In this document: piece after piece, positions 12,522 to 22,680 of the stretch
Numbering within the stretch: position 1 is the first letter of the stretch
Layout: every line of letters starts with the position of its first letter
Assembly: GCA_032719365.1 (NCBI GenBank)
Contig: CM064871.1
Coordinates: forward strand, 59,718,416 to 59,782,415
Origin: Prinsepia uniflora
Lineage: Eukaryota > Streptophyta > Magnoliopsida > Rosales > Rosaceae
Direction: 5' to 3'
Length of the DNA: 64,000 nucleotides
Translations under genes and position numbers: made by a program
Notes under the pieces: generated by a model
What the model saw: the letters and a program-made list of their open reading frames with translations, nothing else
What the model was told of the DNA's origin: nothing
The model's database searches: none

Positions 12522-13382
12522 CTAAGCCCCAACGATAAGCCCCATTCCACCTTGCTCACACTCCTTCTCTAGGCCAGAGCCTGTAACCACCGTGCTCGTA
12601 CTGGCGGCACAAATCGTGCCCGAAGGATGCCGAGTGCCACGCGAGGGAGTCCAGTTGCCATGGGGGAGGTCGTCGCGGATTTGTCTTGCTCGCATCCATT
12701 CCCCAAATGCAGCGATGTCAGGATTTGCAGAGGAAAAAAAAGGGAATTGGCAGTGTTTTAGGACATGTCCTAATCTCCCACAGTTAAAGAAAAAATCGGA
12801 TAAGCGCTCCAGTCGAAATTCGTCCCAGGTATCTGGTCCATCAGATCTCGGAAGCCAGAAGCCAATTGGAAGTGGGTTATTGGAGTCGAGCTGAACACGG
12901 ACGCGAAGAAACCCACAAGTGCGACCACTGCCAGGAAAGTCCATCGCCATAATAGTTCCCAGCTTTTCTCCGATCGCTTTAGCGTTTTCATCTGTGAGGA
13001 GATTCAACAGAATGTCGTGTGCTTGAACCCAGAAAGTTGTAAGATGCAACGAAATTTCTTCGATGGATAGAGTTTCAGGCCACCGGATTGGGGAAAAGTA
13101 ACACCCCATCACCGACCACGGTCCGTCATCAACAATCCGTTCGGCCATTCGTTCATCCTGCGCGGTAATTGAAAAGATATTTTCTTTGATGAAAGTGATG
13201 TTAGACTCACCCAAACTTTCCCAAACTTTTCTCAGAATGTTCTTGATAGCTCCTCGATTAGGGGTCTTTTCCGTGATGACCGCACCAATGAGACGAGGGC
13301 CACTTTCCAGGTTTGAAAGATCAAGACTGTGTTCCAGTTTAATGATCAAATCTTCAGGGGAGTAATTGTTGGATAGAGCCAT
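12522..13382 (-). CDS. LINE ORF1: DUF4283 and CCHC-like nucleic-acid-binding protein
   Basis: The 286-codon open frame starts at the first ATG after the LINE 5' UTR. Residues about 10-180 look like the DUF4283 domain found in plant LINE ORF1 proteins (motifs ERIVDDGPWSVMG, PIRWPETLS, HLTTFWVQAHDIL). Residues about 195-215 contain NCGRLGHVLKHC, the end of a CX2CX4HX4C zinc knuckle. The first cysteine is replaced by phenylalanine (FFFNC), so metal binding is probably lost. The known role is RNA binding and particle formation with ORF2. The frame closes at 12522, and basic sequence in another frame follows at 11563-11868, suggesting a frameshift in the C-terminal tail. Confidence 0.85.
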   Translation of the reverse strand: MALSNNYSPEDLIIKLEHSLDLSNLESGPRLIGAVITEKTPNRGAIKNILRKVWESLGESNITFIKENIFSITAQDERMAERIVDDGPWSVMGCYFSPIRWPETLSIEEISLHLTTFWVQAHDILLNLLTDENAKAIGEKLGTIMAMDFPGSGRTCGFLRVRVQLDSNNPLPIGFWLPRSDGPDTWDEFRLERLSDFFFNCGRLGHVLKHCQFPFFSSANPDIAAFGEWMRARQIRDDLPHGNWTPSRGTRHPSGTICAASTSTVVTGSGLEKECEQGGMGLIVGA

Positions 13383-14376
13383 CTCGGAGAAATACGATGA
13401 GCTTTCAGATTAGTGAAAGGATAGGAGGAGGATTAAATCCCAGAAGCACAGGTAAGGTGGTTTTTCCTTTGGTGTTATTGCTAGACAAAAGCTTTTGTTT
13501 TCACGGTTTGATTGCTGATCTAGAGCTGAAATTTGCTGAAATAATTGCTGTGGTGTGTGGTATTTTGGAGAGACATATAAATAGAAGCTGGAATTCCAGT
13601 TGAGAGTGATAGGATTTTTGTAATTGGTGTTTGTTGGATTGTCTCTCGGTTGTTGGACTTGAATGTGGGCATTCATGAATTTCCTAAGCCAGGAAATAGG
13701 TTGAGCGGCTCGATGGTAGGTTTTTCTCCAGTGAAAGGTCCAGAGGAATGAAAATTGATGGCCAGGTTGGTTTGGATGGGAAGAGATGAGAGCATTTACG
13801 CATAGATACAGAGTTTCTTGGTGGAATTTATGGTGAAGCAGAGCATTCATAAGTTTGAATTTGTTCCAGGGGATGAAGCAGTGTAGGATCAGGTAATTGC
13901 AGATTCGGAAGTGATGGGTTAAGGTGAGAATATTTAAGTAGAATAGCAGAATATCCTTGCAGCTTGGGCGCTCAAAGCATTCATGGTTTTGCAAGTTATA
14001 ATTGGTTGTTGCATTTGGTAGGTAAAGGAATTGAGAAGGGAGGGATGAGCTCATCAAAGAGCTACATGGAGGAGACTCTCAGGGACGAGAGGGGGTAGGT
14101 AAGAGTGCACGATATTTGTTAGTCAAACTTCTGTTAAACATAACGATTTACTTCAGCGGTAAGTCATTTGTTTGACTCACTCAAACTTATCATGCATGAA
14201 CTAAAATATCCAATTTCATTTTTTGTTAGTTATTATTTTTATTTTTCATGTGAAATTGTATTTTAGATATGAACAATTTCGATTATATTATGTATATGTT
14301 GAAAGATTCGTTAGAGATCAAATCCTGTAAGTATTAAGTTCATAATTACATTGCGGATGTTGTAGTGCAAACAAGT

Positions 14377-16971
14377 TCATCTAGGCTCAATGCAGCTTTG
14401 AGTCATGCTATTCTTAGAAGAATGTGTGTCGTTAGACTCTGGGGCGGTGTTGAAATTCCCGGAAGAAATTTTCCTGCCGAATTCAGCGCTGCCGGCATTG
14501 AGAAATGGCGGCTGTGATGGCCGAGGAATCTCAAGATTATCAGTCAGCATTTTGACAACCATTGACATTGCCGGCCTCAGCTCTGCAGAAGCTTGCACAC
14601 AAAGTAACCCGATTTGAAGTAATCTAGATGCCTCGTCCTCCCCAAAATTACCCTTTAGAAGTGGATCAACAGCATTGCATAGCCTACCGGTCCCATAAAG
14701 TTCCCAAGTCTTTATGAAATCAAAATGTAAAACAAAAATCATCAGGTAAATTAAATTATACTAACTTTACAGACAAGAACTCCAAAACATGACATTTTTT
14801 TCATTTACCGTTTGTAGGACTGAAACTGAATTTGAGATGCAGCAGTTGTTCCTTTTTCCACATACTACTTCAATGACAAGGACCCCAAAACTATAAACGT
14901 CTGCCTTCTCAGTCAACTTACCACGAACAACATACTCTGGAGCCATGTAACCTCTAATAAACAAGAAAGTTTTGAATCGGTCCGCATTAGAAATGATGAA
15001 CAGATGAACGAAGCTGAGAGGTTTTGGAATGAAAGAAGGTGCACAACTTACAATGTGCCGGCAATATTAGTGCTGATGTGAGTCCGATCTTCAGGAAACA
15101 ATCTAGCAAGTCCGAAATCAGCAATCTTTGGCATGAAGTCTTGATCGAGCAGAATGTTGCTCAGCTTTATATCCCTGTGAATGATTCTCAGTTCTGATTC
15201 TTCGTGGAGATAGGCCAAGCCTTCAGCTGTGCCCAATATGATTTTATACCTCAGCTCCCATCTCAGAGGCTCGACATTGTTTTTCACTGAAATTTTAATA
15301 AAAGGGATTGATTAAGAACAAGAAGATGAACATTATGGAGTTAAAGCAAAACAGAAAAGGGAAGAGAATGTACCAACAAAATAATCATGAAGGCTTTGAT
15401 TCGGAACATACTCGTAGAGAAGAAGGCTTTCAGGGCCTGTAATGCTGCATCCTAACAGCTTTACAAGATTTTTGTGATGGATTCCACTGATCAAATTGAC
15501 TTCATTGAAGAAATGATCCACCCATTGCCTTGTATTGAAGAACAGCCTCTTTATGGCAACAACCTTCCCATCTGGCAAAACTCCCTGTGTTGGTTGACAT
15601 AAACAAATTCACCAACTCGATTTCAAGGGATAATTGAATTCCAACTTAATTCAATGTTGAATCTGAACCCTTTGAATTCTGTGAAATGCGAAATTACCTT
15701 GTAAACTGAACCAGACCCTCCTTGTCCAAGCTTGTTGGAATCATGGAAGTAATTGGTGGCCTTTTCAAGAACTTCATATGAAATATTGAGCTGGGAATTG
15801 TTCACTGCGGCCAACAGAGCACCAAAATGCTTCCTCTCTAGAGCAACTGTGACATTAAAACCGTGAAACAAAAATGAATCCAATGCATACACAGATTCAA
15901 AAATAGAATTTCCAAGTGGAAAAGTTGTTACCTTTCCTTCTCCTTAATATTTTGTTCCTCGTAAAGAAAGCAACTGAAGAAACGGTGACAACAAGAGCAA
16001 ATGCAGCACATGTCACAGCCAAAATCATCGACAATCGCCGGCGGCGCCCTAACAAAACAGACATTTGCAACCACAACAGTTATCAATCATAAACAAGACA
16101 AACCCATACTTAACAAGTCTCAATTAAACTTCGATTTTCGAAAAGAGAGTCCAAAATTTAACCAAGGAAAATCAAACTAACCTCCATTTCCTACTGAATC
16201 AGTCACCGTGTCGTTGTCGTAGAATTTCTGAGTCGAATATCTCAAATAACAACCAGCGTTCAGAACCCTACCTTCTTCTCTTGGCGGGCATGAACCGATT
16301 CTCATAACTGCGTCGGACAAACACTCATCACAACCCGACCCGTTTACAAACTCCCAACACTGAGCCAACCCATAAACCGACACATTTCCCTGACCCAGAA
16401 GCCCGACGGAAAACCCGTCATTGTTTGGCGCCACCAGACTCAAATTCCTCACCAATCTCAAAGCATTGTCCTTGAAAACGGTCCGGTTCCCACCAAAATC
16501 TGCGTCCGCACAGACAGTCCTGTCTTCAGCACTCAAGCTTTGGTTAAAGAAATTGAAATCGTCGTAACGGAGATAGCAGCCGTCATAGAAAAGCCGACCG
16601 CCTAGAGTGGCTTTTTGAAACGGGAGGCACCGCAGAATCTGGGTCTTGCACTGAGCAAAGCAGACGTCGCAGTCGGATTTGGAAAGGTCCTTCATGCACT
16701 CGCCGAAGGCATAGACGGTGGTGTTCTTCCCGGTTCCATTGACAACGGCGGCGTATCTTTGGACGGCGATTAAAGGGGTCACTGTGTCCATGGCTGCCAG
16801 GAAGCTGGCTATGAAGGCTTGCCTCTCTGGCATCGAAGCGGTGTCGTTTGTGCATATTAGAGCCGCCTCTTTAGCTCTTGGGTCGGAAAAAGCAGAGTTG
16901 AACGACAGAAGCAGAGGAAGGAAGAAAAGGAAGATGAAATTTGAGTTAGACATTGATACGGAGTTTCCCAA
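14377..16971 (-). CDS. CRK: Cysteine-rich receptor-like kinase (DUF26 RLK), 7 exons, intact
   Basis: Exons on the minus strand, from my splice reading: 16971-16182, 16048-15932, 15837-15698, 15584-15374, 15286-15052, 14953-14809 and 14709-14377. They give 1971 nt, 656 residues and a stop, with GT-AG junctions in phase. Residues 1-28 form a signal peptide; translation could also start at Met7. Two Gnk2/DUF26 domains carry CX8CX2C at C92-C101-C104 and C205-C214-C217. A membrane segment (LSMILAVTCAAFALVV...) follows at about 269-292. The kinase has the loop GQGGSGSVYK (about 340-349), Lys361 in VAIK, HRD Asp458, DFG at 476-478 and APEY, so it should be active. The family acts at the plasma membrane in defence and redox signalling. 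The juxtamembrane FGALLAAVNNS..NISYEVLEKATNYF resembles the CRK2/CRK3 group; the exact orthologue is not settled. Ligand unknown. Confidence 0.93.
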
Positions 16972-17233
16972 AAGAGAAAAATAAAAATTGATACGGAGTT
17001 GATCAGGTTGAATCTATGTTGTGGGCGTTTGGAATTCAAGAGGTGTTATGAAATATGAATATGTGGTCGCCTTTCTAATTTTGAATTCTAAAAAGAAAAC
17101 GAGTTAACATCCGTTGTGACAAGAAGTAACTGTGGGGGCTTGTGAAAATATGATGGTGAGCGAGATCTAGTAACAGTAATGGTGAACTGGGCGGGGATGT
17201 GGGACCAGGTATACACGCGGGTTGGAGGACGAA

Positions 17234-17245
17234 AGTCAAAGTCAA
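17234..17245 (-). promoter_or_regulatory. Tandem W-boxes upstream of the receptor kinase
   Basis: On the minus strand the sequence reads TTGACTTTGACT, two adjacent TTGACT cores, about 265 bp before the start codon. TTGACY is the known WRKY binding site, and CRK genes are commonly WRKY- and salicylate-responsive. Binding here is inferred. Confidence 0.45.
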
Positions 17246-17482
17246 CCATCAATGGCTGCTGTTGCTGGAGGTGCTGGTTGTTCTGTTCTGTTAGAGGACG
17301 GAGACGGAAGAATGGAAGAGCCAGCCGCGTACGGAATAGGTAGGAAATGAGGAGGTTTCGGTTCATGTATTAGACTTTTAGTTTGAATAAAGACAAAAGA
17401 GGGTTTTCGCTTTCACAACTTGATGGTGTGGAGATGCAACCACTTGTCGGAGACTCGGAGTAAGAAGGATAAGGATAAACGG

Positions 17483-17505
17483 TATATATATATATATATA
17501 TATAT
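17483..17505. repeat. (TA)n microsatellite
   Basis: A pure TA run of about 11 units, some 510 bp upstream of the receptor kinase ATG. It is likely length-polymorphic. It marks the start of a strongly AT-rich stretch. Confidence 0.95.
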
Positions 17506-18116
17506 GATAGAGAGTAATTTTAGAAAGTTTTTATATAATATATTATTCGAATTTAAATTTAAAATTAATTATTAATAATTTAACATTAAAATTAACTGAA
17601 TTATTTAACTAAAAAAATTTAATATTTTAAAATTTAATTTAATTTTTAATGTAATTTAACTTATAAATTAATTTTTTTTAAAATGTAAATAAATATAATA
17701 ATATTAAATTAAATAAAAATTATAAAAAATCATATCATATTTTTAGTGGCTCATGACATAAAAATAAAAAATCACAAATACAAAGTGACATGTATAATAA
17801 TTAATAAATTTATCTATTTAATAGAAACAAACCTATCATGAAATTAAAAGTACTTTCTTAAAATATGGTTAATTTAAGAATTTATCAAAACAAAATGTAT
17901 TATTATATTATAATACTAATTGGCTGGTATTGTTTAATTCAATGATTTTTTTGCGCCATTTGTTGCCTATTTGTTGAAATCAGTACTTAAGTGTCGTATT
18001 GTTTAATCTTGAGAGTTGATTATTGAGTAATTTACTCACTAATAAGATTATTTATATGCCAATTGGTTTTGTTTAATTTATATGTTTTTTTTAATTTTTA
18101 AAAGTGAATAAGTATA
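17506..18116. other. AT-rich intergenic DNA, no gene seen
   Basis: Very AT-rich sequence with many AATTTAA-type words and no open frame or recognisable repeat boundary. It separates the receptor kinase promoter from the MITE. Confidence 0.7.
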
Positions 18117-18124
18117 TTTAAAAG

Positions 18125-18691
18125 TAGCCCTGGGCATGGTTCGGTTTTGAAGCCAAATTCATAATTTCATTTATTTATTACTTGATTCAATGTTTAAAAG
18201 CAATATTTTGATAAAATTCAGAAATTAAGACTCTTGTTGGGTAACAAATATTGTTCAAAATGTATAGAAAATTCATAACTCAATCAATTTCAATACATCA
18301 ACTAAAATTAACAACATTAACTAAAAAACCTAACAAACAATTAAATCCATTAACTAAAAAACTCTTAAAATAAAATTAAATCTATAAACTAAAATAATAT
18401 ACAACTAAATCTATCAACTAAATTAATATACAATTAAATCAATTATTAGCTATTAGATTATTAGGGGTTTTTTATGGTTTAATTTAATTTAATTTTTAAT
18501 TAATTAAAAAATTAAAACCGATTCGATTTCGGTATGGGACGGTATTCCGTAACATCGAAACCGATCCCGTACCGATTTAAACCGGTACGGTACCGATTAT
18601 TCTTTTGGTTTTACTATTCGGTTTTTTTTCCGGTTTGGTATGATACGAGACGGGATGGTTTCGGTATTTCGGGACAATATGTCCACCCCTA
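18125..18691. mobile_element. hAT-type MITE, 567 bp
   Basis: Exact 8-bp direct repeats TTTAAAAG flank the element at 18117-18124 and 18692-18699, the target-duplication length of hAT transposons. The ends are imperfect terminal inverted repeats: TAGCCCTGGGCATGG on the left and, on the opposite strand, TAGGGGTGGACATAT on the right. CGGTTTTGG/CCGGTTTGG-like runs lie inside each end, as in many plant hAT MITEs. No transposase is encoded; the 104-codon ORF starting at 18534 crosses the right end and is not a credible gene. Confidence 0.8.
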
Positions 18692-18699
18692 TTTAAAAG

Positions 18700-20187
18700 T
18701 AAATTATATTTCGAAACAAATAAAAATGGTTTGTACACTTCACTATACCTGTACCACCTATTTTCTGAACATAAATTGCACCCTAACCAAACACAAGAAA
18801 ATTTTAATGAAAGAAAATATAGAGAATCAAGAAGCTATCACAAAGTAGGCCTATACAACACCATATCAAAATACATCAAAATTAATGGAGAATCAAATAC
18901 ATTAATGATTAGTCCATACAAACAATCTTCTTAATTTCAGATCAATAATAGTTTTGTTTCCGAGTAGTTTAGAGTTTGTACAATAGCTTTATGAGAAATT
19001 AATATAAATACACGTGTAAACCAACCCGAAACAAAAAATTAAAACAAAAATTAAATCCGAACACTTGCAAATTATGGAGAGTCTAGTAATCAGATTTGCC
19101 CTGACGGTGATTCTTTGATTTTGTCGCTAGAGATCATTGGAGAAAAGGCAAGAAAATAATTATGCCAGCAAATTCGTCATGAATTATTTTTTGTTATACA
19201 AAGATACTCAAGAAATTGATATATGCCAAAAATAAAACAAAATTTATTGAACCATTATTATCAAAACGCATAATCAAGGGATTAAAAAAAAAACTTAAAT
19301 GGTCCAAAATTTTATTATACAATATGTCGTCGGGTTCAAATTTAAGACTAATTATCTATAAGTAAATATCGTAACTAATTGAATTAGATTTACTTAACAA
19401 TAATTTTGAGATATGTCCTAACAAAAATAACATGTTTAATATTACTCTCTATAATTGCATTGAGATGCAGGATGATAATTATCATTATTTTATTTACATT
19501 CGACATATTTGCCCTTAAAATATTTATGTGCTTGCATTTTGATTCTTCATTTAAGAAATGACATTTTTATGGGAAATTTAATTTAACGGAGTAAGTTATT
19601 ATTTTATATATAGAGTTAGGTCGCCTGACACCATATTTAAAACAAAAGTATTGACAAAAATTTTCAATCATTAGATTTAAAGAATCTTCACGGTTTAGAT
19701 TAAAGATAACATATGTTTTTAAACTGTAAAAATAAATAAATTTAATTTAATTTAACTGAAATAATAAGTTCAATAATGGATTTTTCTCTCTCTATCCTTA
19801 TCACACCTCTCCCTCCTTCTGTAGACTAATTAAGGCCTTTTTTGGGGGAGGAATTAGAACTTTTGTGTGATTTTAGGATCTTGGCAATAAGAAAAACTTA
19901 ATGCTTCTTAATACAATAAAACTTAGTAATCAATCAATCCCAAGTGCTGGACAAATCTTTATGAGCACCAATATTTGATGATTGGAAAGGCCGCAAAGAA
20001 CAAGGCATTGGATTCAAAATAAAACATCGACTATACTCTTGCCCTTCAAATCTTGCAAAACCACAATATCTTCCGTCATTTTGACGAAAAATTTGGCAGT
20101 TACTCAGTCATTTTGATTGGGATAGAAATAGATCATAAGTAGTAGAGCGATGAATTGACATAATGAGCATAAAGGTTTGCAGAGATA
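18700..20187. other. Intergenic DNA, no gene seen
   Basis: AT-rich sequence with no conserved open frame. A stretch around 19640-19710 (ATTAGATTTAAAGAATC, CGGTTTAGAT) has the flavour of other plant MITEs, but I could not find paired ends or a target duplication. Confidence 0.55.
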
Positions 20188-20666
20188 TGTGTGAAACCCA
20201 AAATTACAGGAAGAATGTGGAGCTGCCATGTGACCCATAATTTCTGGAATGATCAAATTGCCCTTGACAATAATACTCGAAGCCAAAGCACCGGACATGA
20301 CTCAAGCCCACAACGCTTACATAGCCCCAACATTGGGCCCAAACCGGGATGACATGTGGAAGCCTTTCCACCCTCGATCTATGTAACATGTGTCAGCATG
20401 CAAATTAAAGAGCATTTGTCCCACATCGAAACTATGGAAATTGAACATCTCACTCACCCCTATATAAGGGGTACACATTTCCCAATAAAAGAAAGTCGAT
20501 TCTTCGCTTCGAAGTATATCTTTTTCCTCCCTCAAAGCTAACTTAGGCATCGGAGTGTTCTTGGTCGAACAACCCCCCGGGTAATCGATCGAGACAACGA
20601 TAGCTAATTGTTTACTGTTTGCAGGAATTGTGAGGACTTTTCGCGACGGGTTCAATTTTTGCTTCA
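20188..20666 (+). mobile_element. 5' LTR of element Z (start slightly truncated)
   Basis: The sequence from GTGTGAAACCC matches the start of the 3' LTR fragment at 34919-34981 (both contain GGAAGAATGTGGAGCTGCCA and end at CCCATAA), but lacks about nine opening bases. It contains a clear core promoter (CACCCCTATATAAGGGG, TATA at 20461-20467) and ends ...TTGCTTCA just before a TGG-initiated primer site. The size is about 480 bp. This LTR family is unrelated to the TGTAACGACCCG LTRs nested downstream. Confidence 0.7.
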
Positions 20667-20671
20667 AAAAT

Positions 20672-20690
20672 TGGTGCTTTCATTGAGAGC
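20672..20690 (+). promoter_or_regulatory. Putative primer-binding site of element Z
   Basis: TGGTGCTTTCATTGAGAGC begins five bases after the proposed LTR end. It starts with the TGG expected for pairing with a tRNA CCA end, but is not the initiator-Met type used by element C. I cannot assign the tRNA from memory. Confidence 0.55.
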
Positions 20691-20725
20691 CAATTGAGAA
20701 ATACTCAATGGGAGCTCTCACGATC

Positions 20726-21030
20726 GTTCATCGTTCATCAATAATGTTCGAAGTTCTTGAACGTTGTTCATCGTTCTTCAGCTATGTTCATCGTTCATCA
20801 GCTATGTTCATCGTTCATCGTACTTCATTCGTCGTTTATCAACTGTGTTTGGAAGTCCTTGAACGTTGTTCATCAGTCTCGTTCATCGTTCATCGTACTT
20901 CATTCGTCGTTTATCGACTATGTTTGGAAGTCCTTGAGCGTTGTTCATCCGTCATGTTCATCATTCATTATACTTTGTCCGTCGTTCATCGACTATGTTC
21001 GAAGTTCTTGAATGTTGTTCATCGTTCTTC
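20726..21030 (+). repeat. GTTCATC-rich tandem repeat
   Basis: Multiple runs of GTTCATCGTTCATC and a longer repeat of about 80 bp (GTTCATCGTACTTCATTCGTCG, seen near 20810 and 20888). It lies just inside element Z. It creates open frames with repeated VHRSS peptides that I do not regard as genes. Confidence 0.8.
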
Positions 21031-21129
21031 GGAACTTTCCGTCAATCCTTGCGATTCAACGTGGTTAGGGCATGACGATCCATTCAATCATTTGAAGGTA
21101 GCGTTTCAGCCTTTGCAGCTCGGAAAGGG

Positions 21130-22680
21130 AGCAGAGAATGCATTGTGTCTCCAAAAGAGCACCAAAGTCTTCGCCCCAGCTAAGCATCCAAGCATTCGCC
21201 CTCGCGAAGCATCAAAGCCTTCGCTCCCGCGAAGCACCAAAGACTTCGCCCCAGCAAAGCATTTGAAGCCTTCGCTCCCTCGAAGCATCAAAGCCTTCGC
21301 CCCTACGAAGCATCCAAGCCTTCACCACTGCGAAGCATCCAAAGCCTTCACCCTCGTGAAGCATCCAAAGCCTTCGCTCCTGTGAAGCATCCAAAGCCTT
21401 CGCCCTAGCAAAGCATCCAAGCCTTCGCTCCCGAGAAGCACCAAAAGCCTTCTCCCCAGGGAAGCATCTGAAGCCTTCGCTCCCGCGAAGCATCTGAAAC
21501 CATCACTCCCGCAAAGCATCTGAAGCCTTCGCTCCCGCAAAGCACCAAAGCCTTCGCCCCAGCGAAGCATCTGAAGCTTTCGCTCCTGCGAAGCACTAAA
21601 GATTTCACCCTACGAAGCGCCAACGTCTTCACCCCCATGAAGCACCAAAGCATTCGCCCCAGCGAAGCGCCAATCCTTCGCCCTCGCGAAGCATCAAAGC
21701 CTTCGCTCCCGCTAAGCATCAAAGCCTTCGCTCCCGCGAAGCACCAAAGCCTTCGCCCCCAGCAAAGCATCTGAAGCCTTCGCTCCCTCGAAGCATCAAA
21801 GCCTTCGCCCCTACGAAGCATCCAAGCCTTCACCACTGCGAAGCATCCAAAGCCTTTGCTCCTGCGAAGCATCCAACGCCTTCACCCTCGTGAAGCATCC
21901 AAAGCCTTCGCTCCTGTGAAGCATCCAAAGCCTTCGTCCTAGCAAAGCATCCAAGCCTTCGCTCCCGAGAAGCACCAAAAGCCTTCGTCCCAGCGAAGCA
22001 TCTGAAGCCTTCGCTCCCGCGAAGCATCTGAAACCATCACTCCCGCAAAGCATCTGAAGCCTTCGCTCCCGAAAAGCACCAAAGCCTTCGCCCCAGCGAA
22101 GCATTTGAAGCTTTCGCTCCTGCGAAGCACTAAAGATTTCGCCCTGCGAAGCGCCAACGTCTTCACCCCCATGAAGCGCCAACGTCTTCACCCCCATGAA
22201 GCACCAAAGCATCGCCCCAGCAAAGCATCTGAAGCCTTCGCTCCCAGGAATCACCAAAGCCTCCGCTCCCGCGAAGTACCAAAACCTTCGCTCTAGCAAA
22301 GCATCTGAAGCCTTTTCTCCCGCGAAGCACCAAAGCCTTCGCCAAAGCCTTTGCCCCACGAAGCACCAAAGTCTTCGCCCCAATGAAGCACCAAAGCCTT
22401 CGCCCCACGAAGTATCCAAGCATTCGCCCCCGCGAAGCACCAACGTCTTCACCCTCGTGAAGCATCAAAGCCTTCGCTCCCGCGAAGCACCAAAGCATTC
22501 GCCCCAGTGAAGCACCAAAGCATTCACCCCAACGAGGCATCCAAACCTTCACCCGCGCAAAGCGCTAAAGTCTTCACCCCCGTGAAGCATCCAAGCTTTC
22601 TCTCCTGCGAAGCACCAAAGCTTTCGCCCCTACGAAGCATCCAGAACTTTGCCCCGTGAAGCATCAAGGTCTTCCTCCGG
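21130..22680. repeat. Minisatellite of 24-26 bp hairpin units, about 60 copies
   Basis: Units follow the pattern GCGAAGCAYCAAAGCCTTCGCYCC. Each unit contains an inverted pair, GCGAAG ... CTTCGC, around about ten bases. Variants differ mainly between the arms (AYCAAAG, ATCTGAAG, ATCCAAG) and in the arms themselves. A higher-order repeat is present: the stretch beginning CGCTCCCTCGAAGC at 21273 recurs at 21781, a shift of 508 bp, with block order kept for roughly 300 bp. The unit has no stop codon in several frames, which explains the long frames on both strands. Confidence 0.92.

Larger units (their letters stand above)
7317..14122 (-). mobile_element. Full-length plant L1-type LINE with target duplication
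   Basis: The 6.8-kb element is flanked by exact 11-bp repeats TCAAACTTCTG at 7306-7316 and 14123-14133. Its 3' end is a T run on the plus strand (7317-7325), the poly(A) tail of a minus-strand insertion. Order on the minus strand is a 5' UTR of about 740 bp (14122-13383), ORF1 (DUF4283 plus zinc knuckle), then ORF2 with endonuclease, reverse transcriptase, zinc finger and RNase H. Full length with a short exact target duplication suggests moderate age, but several frameshifts and stops make it inactive. It lies just beyond the 3' end of the receptor kinase gene. Confidence 0.92.

Noticed and set aside
17088..17366. 92-codon ORF upstream of the receptor kinase (minus)
   Set aside because: Lies in the promoter/5' region, with low-complexity HLQQQQP sequence and no recognisable domain.
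20708..22552. Long open frames on both strands across the repeat region (up to 225 codons)
   Set aside because: The 24-26 bp unit has no stop in several frames, and its length is not a fixed multiple of three, so open frames appear on both strands. The peptides (GSEGF..CFAGAKAL) are pure repeat translation without a domain.
21130..22680. Regular repeats that could suggest a CRISPR array
   Set aside because: There are no unique spacers and units abut each other. The context is plant nuclear DNA inside a retroelement.
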